Notes under the pieces: model-generated
Databases searched by the model: none
What the model saw: the letters and a program-made list of their open reading frames with translations, nothing else
Told to the model about the DNA's origin: nothing
Assembly: GCF_030813505.1 (NCBI RefSeq)
Contig: NZ_JAUSUE010000009.1
Direction: 5' to 3' (one strand)
Source: Pectinatus haikarae
Lineage (GTDB): Bacteria > Bacillota > Negativicutes > Selenomonadales > Selenomonadaceae
DNA: 64,000 nt
Part shown: positions 42,334-49,902 of the stretch, piece after piece
Layout: every line of letters starts with the position of its first letter
How positions within the stretch are numbered: the first letter of the stretch is position 1
Made by a program: the position numbers and the translations under genes

Positions 42334-43665
42334 TTACTCCTTACCCACTATCGTGAGCAAATCGTTCACCGTGTCTTTATAGCTTGTAGTCTCAAAAACA
42401 TCTTGACATAAAAATTTGTTTATTGCCTCTATTTTTTCTATAGCCATATCTATGTTGGGATCTGAACCATTCACATAGGCACCTATTCTTATAAGATCGG
42501 CTGCCTCATTATAATTTGCAAGATAAGAACGTAAAAGCTGACCCGCTTTAAAGTGTCTTTGATCAGCAATATCGATCATTACTCGACTTACACTGGAAAG
42601 AATATCAATTGCAGGAAAATGATTCTGCGCTGCGATTTTTCTGGACAATACTATATGTCCGTCCAGTATACTGCGTACGGCATCGGCAACAGGTTCGTTC
42701 ATGTCATCACCATCTACAAGCACAGTATATATACCGGTTATACTCCCCTTCTCACTGGTTCCTGCTCTTTCGAGCAGACGCGGCAAAAGGGCGAATACAG
42801 ACGGTGTATAACCTCTTGTTGCCGGCGGTTCACCGATAGTCAGCCCCACTTCACGCTGGGCCATGGCAAAACGAGTGACTGAATCCATCATCAAAACAAC
42901 TTTTTTCCCTTGATTGCGAAAATATTCAGCAATGGCTGTTGCTGTCATAGCGCCCTTTATACGAACAAGTGCAGGTTGATCTGATGTAGCAACAACAACA
43001 ACCGATTTTTTTAGTCCCTCTTCGCCAAGATCACGTTCAATAAATTCTCTTACCTCTCTGCCTCGTTCACCGATGAGGGCAATTATATTTACATCTGCCT
43101 CCGTATTTCTTGCTATCATACTTAAAAGAGTAGACTTTCCCACGCCGCTTCCCGCCATAATTCCTATTCGCTGTCCTGAACCGATCGTTATCAAGCCATC
43201 GATGGCCCGCACACCGACATAAAGGGAGTCATGGATTCTGGGTCGTGAAAGAGGAGAAGGCGGTGATGCTTGTAAGGGGTATTCTTCCATAACAAGCGGC
43301 AGTGCCGCCTTATTGTCTATAGGATTGCCCAGCCCGTCAAGGATACGGCCCAAGAGCTCTTTTCCTACTCTGGCTTTCAATGTTTTCTGAGCAGCTATAA
43401 CTTCACAGCCGGGACCGATCCCCTGCATTTCTCCTATAGGCATCAAAAGAATATGTCCGCTGCGAAAGCCAACGACTTCGGCGGGAACAGGTTTAATGCC
43501 GGAAAACTTTGAACAGACATAACAAAGTTCTCCCAAACTTACATTTGGTCCTATGGATTCGATTACCAGTCCTATTACCTGGACTACTTTCCCCGACATT
43601 TTTATGGGATCACAGTTTTGAATAATTTCCCTGAATTTATCTACCATTAGCCTCATATTTACCAA
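42334..43665 (-). CDS. fliI: Flagellum-specific ATP synthase FliI
   Basis: 443 residues, F1-beta-like export ATPase. P-loop 'IMAGSGVGKSTLL' near 168, 'ALIGERGREVREFIERDLGE', Walker B 'VVLMMDSVTRFAMAQREVGL', and 'GEPPATRGYTPSVFALLPRL'. It supplies energy for export. The TTG at 43663-43665 has AAGGA five bases away and overlaps fliH by 29 bases; ATGs three and six codons later are alternatives. Confidence 0.96.
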   Translation of the reverse strand: MVNMRLMVDKFREIIQNCDPIKMSGKVVQVIGLVIESIGPNVSLGELCYVCSKFSGIKPVPAEVVGFRSGHILLMPIGEMQGIGPGCEVIAAQKTLKARVGKELLGRILDGLGNPIDNKAALPLVMEEYPLQASPPSPLSRPRIHDSLYVGVRAIDGLITIGSGQRIGIMAGSGVGKSTLLSMIARNTEADVNIIALIGERGREVREFIERDLGEEGLKKSVVVVATSDQPALVRIKGAMTATAIAEYFRNQGKKVVLMMDSVTRFAMAQREVGLTIGEPPATRGYTPSVFALLPRLLERAGTSEKGSITGIYTVLVDGDDMNEPVADAVRSILDGHIVLSRKIAAQNHFPAIDILSSVSRVMIDIADQRHFKAGQLLRSYLANYNEAADLIRIGAYVNGSDPNIDMAIEKIEAINKFLCQDVFETTSYKDTVNDLLTIVGKE

Positions 43666-44524
43666 CGACTTCCTTCAGCATTTTTTGGATTTCGCTTAAT
43701 TGAGACAAAAGTTTTGCATCTATACTTCCATCAGGTGTTTCAACCCAGCAGTCTCCATCTGTCAGACTTTCATCAGACTGTATCGTAAGTCTGGCATTTC
43801 CTTCAAGAATAGACTGCAGTTCTGATCTGGCAGCCAACGCAAATTCATACGTGTTTGGTGAAACCCTTACCTCGACAGAAGTTTGATTTTTGACTTTTTT
43901 TAAGGCCTCCTGTACAACGGGCAACACCAATTGCGGCATATTGGCAAACTGCTGTGAAATAATCTTTAGAGATACTGCCATTACGATATCCGTCATATCT
44001 TTTTCAGCATCTTTATAGCAGGCATCCACTTGTTTTTCTGCTTCATCTATTATTCTGACAGCTTTTTCATTAGCAGCATTGATCAGGTTTTCCTGCTCTG
44101 AACGAGATTGTTCCAGACCTTCCTTATATCCCTGATCATGCCCTGTGTTTTTTGCGTTTTGTGTTATTTCAATGACTTTGTCATTTGCTTCTTTGATCTT
44201 TTCAGCAGAAATTTTTTCAGCCTCATGAAGAATTTTTTCCCTGCCGTCTTGAGCTTCCTTCATTATTAAATCGGCTTTTCCACGCAAAGCTTTTATTTTC
44301 AATTGCTTATCGTTCAATTCATTTTCCAGTTTTTTTATATCATCTTCAATAGAATTTCTTTTTTGCGTTGCTTCATCAAGCCTATATTGATGATCTTCCT
44401 TAAGCCCGTTATTTTTATCGGCAGTTGGGTCATCAGGAGAGGTATTTATAATAAACAACGGTTCAGGCGCTTTTACTACATGCGGTTCATTATCAAAAAC
44501 AGCAGCTTTAATAACTTTATACAA
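43637..44524 (-). CDS. fliH: Flagellar assembly protein FliH
   Basis: 295 residues. A polar N-terminus, a long Glu/Lys-rich coiled coil (about 40-180) and a C-terminal FliH domain with 'MAVSLKIISQQFANMPQLVL', 'PVVQEALKKVKNQTSVEVRV' and 'DGDCWVETPDGSIDAKLLSQ'. It regulates the FliI ATPase. The start is TTG and overlaps fliG by 8 bases. Confidence 0.92.
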   Translation of the reverse strand: MYKVIKAAVFDNEPHVVKAPEPLFIINTSPDDPTADKNNGLKEDHQYRLDEATQKRNSIEDDIKKLENELNDKQLKIKALRGKADLIMKEAQDGREKILHEAEKISAEKIKEANDKVIEITQNAKNTGHDQGYKEGLEQSRSEQENLINAANEKAVRIIDEAEKQVDACYKDAEKDMTDIVMAVSLKIISQQFANMPQLVLPVVQEALKKVKNQTSVEVRVSPNTYEFALAARSELQSILEGNARLTIQSDESLTDGDCWVETPDGSIDAKLLSQLSEIQKMLKEVVGKYEANGR

Positions 44525-45533
44525 TCATTTCATCGCCCTTTCCGCGTGACACAACTATATCTCCTTTTTCTTCCAGTTTTCTGATTATGTTAACTACTTT
44601 CTGCTGGGATTCCTCCACATCGCGAATACGGACAGGTCCCATAAATTCTAGTTCTTCTTTTAAAGCTGCAGCAGCACGTTTAGACATATTTTTATATATT
44701 TTCGCTGCTACATCATCAGACGTTCCCTTCATAGCAAGCGACAGATCCTTAGATTCGACTTCACGCAGCACTAACTGCAAAGATCTATCGTCAAGCATGA
44801 CAAGATCTTCAAAAACAAACATAAGCCGTTTGATTTCTTCTGTGAGTTCAGGATTTTCAATTTCCAGATTATCAAGTATAGACCGCTCCGTGCCGCGATC
44901 GACACGATTGAGCATTTCTACGACGACCTGTATTCCGCCGGCATCCGTAAAGTCCTGAGAAGACATAGTAGAAAGTTTCTTTTCCAGGACACGTTCCACT
45001 TCACGCAGTACATCGGGTGAGGTGCGATCCATTACGGCAACTCTTCTCGCAACGTCTGCCTGACTTTCAGCGGGCAGAGCAGCAAGAACACTGGCTGACT
45101 GTTCAGGATTTAAATACGCCAAAATCATCGCTATAGTCTGAGGATGCTCGTTCTGGATGAAATTAAGCAGCTGTGATGGATCCGTTTTCCGCAAAAAATC
45201 AAACGGACGAACCTGCAGACTTGCAGTAAGCCTGTTGATAATAGTGGCCGCTTTATCGGACCCGAGAGCTTTTTCCAAAACTTTCTGTGCATAATCAAGG
45301 CCGCCATGAGAAATATATGATTTTGCCATTATAAGCTGGTAGAACTCACTTATTACCGTCTGTTTCTGTTCCTGAGTAACCTGTTGCTGACTGGCTATCT
45401 CCAATGTCAATTTTTCGATTTCTTCATCATCAAGGTGCTTGAATAATTTGGCCGAATATTCCGGCCCCAATGATATCAGCAAAATAGCCGCCTTCTGCTG
45501 ACCGCTTAATTCACTAGTACTGGATTCATACAT
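44517..45533 (-). CDS. fliG: Flagellar motor switch protein FliG
   Basis: 338 residues with three domains. N-terminal 'GQQKAAILLISLGPEYSAKL'; middle with the EHPQ motif in 'FIQNEHPQTIAMILAYLNPE'; C-terminal torque helix with 'FVFEDLVMLDDRSLQLVLRE' and the charged residues of 'MSKRAAAALKEELEFMGPVR'. It transfers torque from the stator to the MS ring. The N-terminal start at 45533 is the usual 'SGQQKAAILL' entry about ten residues in. Confidence 0.97.
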   Translation of the reverse strand: MYESSTSELSGQQKAAILLISLGPEYSAKLFKHLDDEEIEKLTLEIASQQQVTQEQKQTVISEFYQLIMAKSYISHGGLDYAQKVLEKALGSDKAATIINRLTASLQVRPFDFLRKTDPSQLLNFIQNEHPQTIAMILAYLNPEQSASVLAALPAESQADVARRVAVMDRTSPDVLREVERVLEKKLSTMSSQDFTDAGGIQVVVEMLNRVDRGTERSILDNLEIENPELTEEIKRLMFVFEDLVMLDDRSLQLVLREVESKDLSLAMKGTSDDVAAKIYKNMSKRAAAALKEELEFMGPVRIRDVEESQQKVVNIIRKLEEKGDIVVSRGKGDEMIV

Positions 45534-45555
45534 CTAATTCACCTACTATTGTATT

Positions 45556-47142
45556 TTACTCTTCAGCCAGCCATGTCTTCACTAATTCTGCCACTTGCTC
45601 CGGCTCATCATCTATCATTTTCTCCAGAGTCTGTCTTTCAGTCAAGTGTGCCTGTTCTTCATCCGACATTTCTTCCGGTGCTGCCCCTGAGGTTTCTGAT
45701 TTTTGCATTGTTAGGCGCTGCTGTTCCAACTCTGCCTGACGCTGCATTTCTTCTTGGGCTGCCTCCTCTTCAAGACGTTTTTTTCGTCTGTACAGATAAT
45801 AAGCTGCTGCCAAAAGCAATAGTGGTAAAAGGACTGCCGCTATTTCAAGATAAAGTGTCCTGTTAGCAGCATCGCGGGCGTCTTGTTCTTCCCTTGCCCT
45901 TCTGTCCGAGGCTTCCGTACTAAACGGCACCGGTTCTACAGAAACGGTATCGCCCCTGTCAGGATCTATTCCCACCGCAGAAGTTACCGCTCTCGATATG
46001 GAATCCTGCTGCTGGGCAGTGAGTCTGTCGCTGACCAATACTGCAATATTCAAGCGTTTTATAGAACCGGGCGAGGCAATTGTTTTTTGATTTTCTTCAT
46101 TTATTTCGTAATTTCTGGTTGACTGTTGTTTTGAATACTGTGCATTTGTATTATTGGCGGCAACATACCCCGGTGTATTGGCAGTTATTCCCGCAGGTCC
46201 GCCCGGTGTAGCAGACGTTCCATTATAAGTTTCCTGGTTCTCCTGTGAACTGCGCAAGATCCCTGCATCATCAACTACCGGAGAAAAAGTCTGCCTATCC
46301 GTCTGCCTTTGATCAAAATCCAGTGCTACATTTAAACGTACAAAAGCATTTCCTTCACCTAAGGCATTATCGAGAAGAGTCTGCACTTCCGCCTGCATTT
46401 GCTGGCGTACTTTCTGGGTCATCTTTATTTGAGTAAGTGTAATATTGCCAAGAGTGTTTTTATTGTCATCCTGCTGACTATCAGGATCGTTTAAAATTTT
46501 CCCCTCATTATCAATGATGGTGACGTTTTCCGCCTGTAATCCCTGAACGCTATGTGCCGTTAAGTTAACAATTCCCTTTATTTCCTTGCTGTTCAATTCT
46601 TTATCAGATTTCAGCTTTAATAATATTGATGCTGTAGCCGGTTTTTCATTTTTTTTATAGAGGCTGTCTTCCGGCAACACTATATGTACTCGAGCACTTT
46701 CAACGGCATCTATTTGTTCTATAGTTCTAGTCAGTTCCCCCTGCAGGGCCTGCAGATAATTAACTTTATTCTGAAAATCGGTTACTCCCAATTTACTGTC
46801 ATCAAAAATTTCAAAGCCTTTTGTGCCGCGTGGTAATCCCTGTGCTGCCAAATCCAAACGCAGTTTGTGAACATCCTTCGCAGGAACAAGTATAGTTGTT
46901 CCTTCCTTATTCTCCTGTATTGAATAATCGACCTTGGATTCTTTAAGTTTAGCAGCGACCTCTCCGGCATCCTTTGTTTCCATGTTAGTAAATAAAGGCT
47001 GCATTTCAGGCTTGCTGCCATATAAATAGCTGACACCTATTATGGCAAAGATTAAGAGCGCACCAACTCCGGCCAAAACATATTTCTGTCTCTTATCCAT
47101 CTTTTGCCAAAACTGCAGATACCGTTCCTTCCAGCCTGCCAT
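45556..47142 (-). CDS. fliF: Flagellar MS-ring protein FliF
   Basis: 528 residues. Transmembrane helix 1 (about 23-45), ring-building motifs 'SKPEMQPLFTNMETKDAGEV', 'AQGLPRGTKGFEIFDD' and 'ARVHIVLPEDSLY', a Ser/Thr/Gly-rich outer loop (about 300-350), transmembrane helix 2 (about 438-458, 'EIAAVLLPLLLLAAAYYLY') and a C-terminal FliG-binding tail 'PEQVAELVKTWLAEE'. I start at the ATG at 47140-47142, behind GAAGGG; upstream codons lack homology and cross a strong hairpin. Confidence 0.95.
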   Translation of the reverse strand: MAGWKERYLQFWQKMDKRQKYVLAGVGALLIFAIIGVSYLYGSKPEMQPLFTNMETKDAGEVAAKLKESKVDYSIQENKEGTTILVPAKDVHKLRLDLAAQGLPRGTKGFEIFDDSKLGVTDFQNKVNYLQALQGELTRTIEQIDAVESARVHIVLPEDSLYKKNEKPATASILLKLKSDKELNSKEIKGIVNLTAHSVQGLQAENVTIIDNEGKILNDPDSQQDDNKNTLGNITLTQIKMTQKVRQQMQAEVQTLLDNALGEGNAFVRLNVALDFDQRQTDRQTFSPVVDDAGILRSSQENQETYNGTSATPGGPAGITANTPGYVAANNTNAQYSKQQSTRNYEINEENQKTIASPGSIKRLNIAVLVSDRLTAQQQDSISRAVTSAVGIDPDRGDTVSVEPVPFSTEASDRRAREEQDARDAANRTLYLEIAAVLLPLLLLAAAYYLYRRKKRLEEEAAQEEMQRQAELEQQRLTMQKSETSGAAPEEMSDEEQAHLTERQTLEKMIDDEPEQVAELVKTWLAEE

Positions 47143-47184
47143 TATCTCAATCCCTTCACCTATGATTGTATTCTTTTTTAATTT

Positions 47185-47256
47185 GTCGGCCTGCAAGTTG
47201 TTAAAATAACTTGCACCGACAGACAATTATGTTGCGGTGCAGAAGTGATTTTCTGC
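47185..47256. repeat. Two hairpins between fliE and fliF
   Basis: Hairpin one (47185-47220) has 13 paired bases with a two-base bulge: GTCGG and TGCAAGTT (47185-47189, 47192-47199) with AACTTGCA and CCGAC (47208-47220). Hairpin two (47239-47256) pairs GCAGAA with TTCTGC around 6 bases. No T tract on the minus strand, so they look like mRNA structure, not terminators. Confidence 0.55.
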
Positions 47257-47291
47257 GTGTTTTGAGACAATTTATCGTAACATTCAGCAAA

Positions 47292-47603
47292 TCAAACCTG
47301 CATGCGCATTATTTCCTGATATGCATCAACCGCTTTATTACGCAGACTCATTGTGAGATTCAAAGCAATCTGAGCTTTTTCAGAGGCCACTACGACCTTT
47401 GATATATCGTCTACTTTGCCTGCAGCCAAAGCCATATCCATTTGCTCAGAATTTTTTTGCAGAGCATTGGTCTCCTTCAATGCATCGGTCAAAAACTGAC
47501 CAAATGATTTCGCTGTTTTTGTCTCATCAACAACCTTGCTGCCGGCATCACCTATTTGTCCCAAAAGTTTCACCGGTGTCATTTGCAACGTACCGATATT
47601 CAT
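47292..47603 (-). CDS. fliE: Flagellar hook-basal body complex protein FliE
   Basis: 103 residues. The family pattern is complete: 'KSFGQFLTDALKETNALQKN', 'QMDMALAAGKVDDISKVVVA' and 'SEKAQIALNLTMSLRNKAVD', ending 'AYQEIMRMQV'. FliE joins the MS ring to the rod. It precedes a 149-base gap that holds two hairpins before fliF. Confidence 0.95.
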   Translation of the reverse strand: MNIGTLQMTPVKLLGQIGDAGSKVVDETKTAKSFGQFLTDALKETNALQKNSEQMDMALAAGKVDDISKVVVASEKAQIALNLTMSLRNKAVDAYQEIMRMQV

Positions 47604-47615
47604 ATTATTACCCCG

Positions 47616-48062
47616 CTACTTTCCGATGTCCAATGTTTTCATAGCCATACTTTTAGCAGAATTAACAGCCGTAACGTTAGCTTCGTAGGCACGTGAAGCA
47701 GTGATCATATCCGTCATCTCTGCAACAATATTTACATTAGGCATCTGTACATACCCCTGCTGATTAGCGTCCGGGTTTCCCGGATCATACTTCAGCTTAA
47801 AAGGACTGTCATCATCCTGTATGCTGACAGCTCGCACACCGTTCCCCGGCTTTTGCAGTTCGTTAGAAAAGGCCGCAAAAAAAGATGCGGATTGTTCCGT
47901 ATCCGTCCGTGGTTCAAAAACCACATATTTCCGTCGGTATGCGTTTCCCTGAGCAGTTCTGGTAGTATTAACGTTGGCTATATTATTGCTGATGACATCC
48001 ATCCTCAGTCTTTCGGCAGTCATACCGGATGCTGAAGTATCAATAGAATCGAACATTCCCAA
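47616..48062 (-). CDS. flgC: Flagellar basal-body rod protein FlgC
   Basis: 148 residues. N-terminal rod motif 'IDTSASGMTAERLRMDVISN' and 'NIANVNTTRTAQGNAYRRKY'; C-terminal 'VNIVAEMTDMITASRAYEAN'. A proximal rod subunit. The start is TTG with GGGGG eight bases upstream, two codons before an ATG. Confidence 0.95.
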   Translation of the reverse strand: MGMFDSIDTSASGMTAERLRMDVISNNIANVNTTRTAQGNAYRRKYVVFEPRTDTEQSASFFAAFSNELQKPGNGVRAVSIQDDDSPFKLKYDPGNPDANQQGYVQMPNVNIVAEMTDMITASRAYEANVTAVNSAKSMAMKTLDIGK

Positions 48063-48078
48063 ACTATATACCCCCTAA

Positions 48079-48504
48079 TTATTGCCCTTTTATGACATTG
48101 CTCAGTTTTGTAATATTTACATTCATCTCTCTGACCAATGCATTATAATAAAGCGTATTTTTAGCCAAAGCCGACATCTCAATATCAGGGTCTACATTAT
48201 TTCCGTCAGCCCTCATAGTAGTGCTATTATCTGTTCTGAGAACAGGCTGCACAGACTCTTCTCCTGTATTATCATTAGGAAAATGTTTTTCATTGGTTTT
48301 CGCCAATTGCAGTGTTTCGTCATCATCTTCTGGATATAACGCTTTTGCCAAAAGGCTTTCAAAAGCCAATTCGTTTCTTTTAAAATTTGGTGTATTAACA
48401 TTAGCAATATTATTGCTGATCACCTGCTGTCTCATGTTCGCAGCCTGCATAGCCATTTCTAATACACCAAAAACCGGTGTGTTCACAACATTGCCAAGCA
48501 TCAC
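48079..48504 (-). CDS. flgB: Flagellar basal-body rod protein FlgB
   Basis: 141 residues. N-terminal 'FGVLEMAMQAANMRQQVISN' and 'NIANVNTPNFKRNELAFESL'; C-terminal 'MSALAKNTLYYNALVREMNV'. It is the first rod subunit and the first gene of the fla/che operon, with codY upstream in the same orientation. AAGGAGTA lies before the start; ATG-ATG or GTG choices differ by one or two codons. Confidence 0.95.
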   Translation of the reverse strand: MMLGNVVNTPVFGVLEMAMQAANMRQQVISNNIANVNTPNFKRNELAFESLLAKALYPEDDDETLQLAKTNEKHFPNDNTGEESVQPVLRTDNSTTMRADGNNVDPDIEMSALAKNTLYYNALVREMNVNITKLSNVIKGQ

Positions 48505-48523
48505 ATTACTCCTTCTTTATTAT

Positions 48524-48567
48524 TTATCAAACAAAGAAAAGGAATCCGAAAGATTCAAGATCCTTTT
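48524..48567 (-). promoter_or_regulatory. Candidate attenuator hairpin in the flgB leader
   Basis: On the minus strand AAAAGGA (48561-48567) pairs with TCCTTTT (48537-48543), with a further AATC/GATT inside, a five-base bulge and a five-base loop. The closing arm runs into CTTTGTTT. This is terminator-like and stands about 20-35 bases before the flgB ribosome site. Confidence 0.4.
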
Positions 48568-48790
48568 AAATCTTTTAAATTCCTCCTATTTAACAAACTC
48601 TCATTAATATGCTGATAATATATTTTCTATATATAAAAAAAATATCCTTTTATTTTTTCTTATTAAGTGTTATTTTTTTATTAACGGGAACAAAAAGTTA
48701 GAAATAATAAAAAGGATCTGCTGCCAGAAACTATTTCCTTTTGCGGACAAATATTGTTTTAACTGCATATGATATCTTTTATAATACAGC

Positions 48791-48837
48791 AAAATAAAAT
48801 AAGTCTAAGGATAAGGCTCTGCAGCCTGTCCCTAGAC
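48791..48837 (-). terminator. Intrinsic terminator of codY
   Basis: On the minus strand GTCTAGGG (48830-48837) pairs with CCTTAGAC (48803-48810), one pair being G-U. An inner AGGCT/AGCCT stem and GCAG loop complete the hairpin, and TTATTTTATTTT follows. It begins 46 bases after the codY stop and insulates the fla/che operon from codY. Confidence 0.75.
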
Positions 48838-48882
48838 CTTTTGTAATATATATGTTTTTAATGTAAAAAGTGTCTTGAAGCA

Positions 48883-49659
48883 TCATCTTTTTAATTTTTG
48901 AACTTCATCAAGCAAATGTTCGTTGAGAACTCTTATATAGGTCCCCTTCATTCCCAAAGATTTTGATTCAATAAGACCTGCCGATTCAAATTTTCTCAGT
49001 GCATTAACGATAACAGATCTTGTGATACCCACTCTGTCCGCTATTTTAGACGCAACCAAAAGTCCTTCTATACCGTTGAGTTCTCCAAGTATATTAACGG
49101 CAGCTTCCTGTTCAGAAAATGACAATGTAGACAGTGCAATCTTTACAGTAGCCTGTTTGCGCATATCGTCTTCCAGTTTTTCAGTATGATCACGAAGTAT
49201 TTCCATCCCGACAACTGTAGCCCCATATTCGGCAAGGAGAAGATCGTCATCTGTGAACTCTTCATCAAATTTTGCGATTATCAATGTTCCCTTGCGTTCA
49301 CCGATCCCATAAATAGGAACAATAGTAGTATTTTTACCGTTGAAAAGACACTTTGTTTTATCAGTAAAAGCACACATGCCTGTCTTTGATTTTATATTGG
49401 CAGACGTTTCATCCATTTTCAACAGCCAATTAACATAATGTTTTGGGAACTGTCCCTGGCTTACCACTTTATCAAGCATAATATCGCATTCAAAATCATC
49501 TATAAACGCGTAACCGTATATTTTTCCAGTTGTGGATACGATATAGACATTTGCATCAAGCACGTTGCTGAGCACACATGAAATGCCGTCATATTCCACA
49601 CTGTCAGATTTCTGCAACAGTCTGTTGATCTTTCTTGTTTTTTCTAATAATGTTGTCAT
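48883..49659 (-). CDS. codY: Global nutritional regulator CodY
   Basis: 258 residues. N-terminal GAF-like domain (about 1-155) that senses branched-chain amino acids, and a C-terminal winged helix with the signature 'GITRSVIVNALRKFESAGLI' and 'ESKSLGMKGTYIRVLNEHLL'. CodY represses stationary-phase and, in Bacillus, motility genes when nutrients are plentiful. It directly precedes the fla/che operon, as in Bacillus subtilis, but has its own promoter and terminator. AAAGGGA precedes the ATG. Confidence 0.96.
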   Translation of the reverse strand: MTTLLEKTRKINRLLQKSDSVEYDGISCVLSNVLDANVYIVSTTGKIYGYAFIDDFECDIMLDKVVSQGQFPKHYVNWLLKMDETSANIKSKTGMCAFTDKTKCLFNGKNTTIVPIYGIGERKGTLIIAKFDEEFTDDDLLLAEYGATVVGMEILRDHTEKLEDDMRKQATVKIALSTLSFSEQEAAVNILGELNGIEGLLVASKIADRVGITRSVIVNALRKFESAGLIESKSLGMKGTYIRVLNEHLLDEVQKLKR

Positions 49660-49697
49660 TGTTAAATCCCTTTCTTTTGTAACTGTATTACTTTCCT

Positions 49698-49706
49698 ATT
49701 GTAACA
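49698..49706 (-). promoter_or_regulatory. Extended -10 promoter of codY
   Basis: TGTTACAAT on the minus strand is an extended -10 element (TGn then TACAAT). The -35 region is weak. Transcription should start near 49691, about 31 bases before the ATG. A TGTAT-N7-ATACA dyad covers the spacer. Confidence 0.5.
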
Positions 49707-49818
49707 TATATGTATAAAAAAATACAGTTTTTTTGCAATTTTATAAATTAATATATTTTTCAACCTAATTCCTGATCCCACCGTAGTTAATGCTTTTTTT
49801 ATGTCAGGAGGCAAATAA

Positions 49819-49881
49819 GGAGCATGCATTCTGTACCTCTGCATATTGTTTTTGCAGAAAAGTACAGGCAGTGCAAGCTCC
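49819..49881. repeat. Long multi-stem hairpin between hslU and codY
   Basis: Four stems stack in order: GGAGC/GCTCC (49819-49823, 49877-49881), TGCA/TGCA (49825-49828, 49872-49875), CTGTAC/GTACAG (49831-49836, 49862-49867) and CTGCA/TGCAG (49839-49843, 49853-49857). No T tract follows closely on the minus strand. It may be the 3' end structure of the hslU message or a small RNA. Confidence 0.5.
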
Positions 49882-49902
49882 ATCAAGACAAACCCTGCCA
49901 AC

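Larger units (their letters stand above)
48505..48882. other. 378-base region between flgB and codY
   Basis: It holds the codY terminator (48791-48837), the flgB leader with a candidate attenuator (48524-48567), and an orphan AGGAGG on the minus strand (48581-48587). The fla/che promoter should lie here, but no good sigma-A or sigma-D match is visible in the long A/T runs at 48620-48690. TATTTTCTATATATA (48621-48635) matches the CodY box consensus at 10 of 15 positions, which is weak. Confidence 0.5.

Noticed and set aside
47143..47226. 28-codon N-terminal extension of fliF
   Set aside because: It crosses a 13-bp hairpin and has no homology; the ATG at 47142 has its own ribosome site.
49662..49901. 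79-codon minus-strand frame between hslU and codY
   Set aside because: It covers the codY promoter and the four-tier hairpin, lacks a ribosome site and has no protein-like composition.
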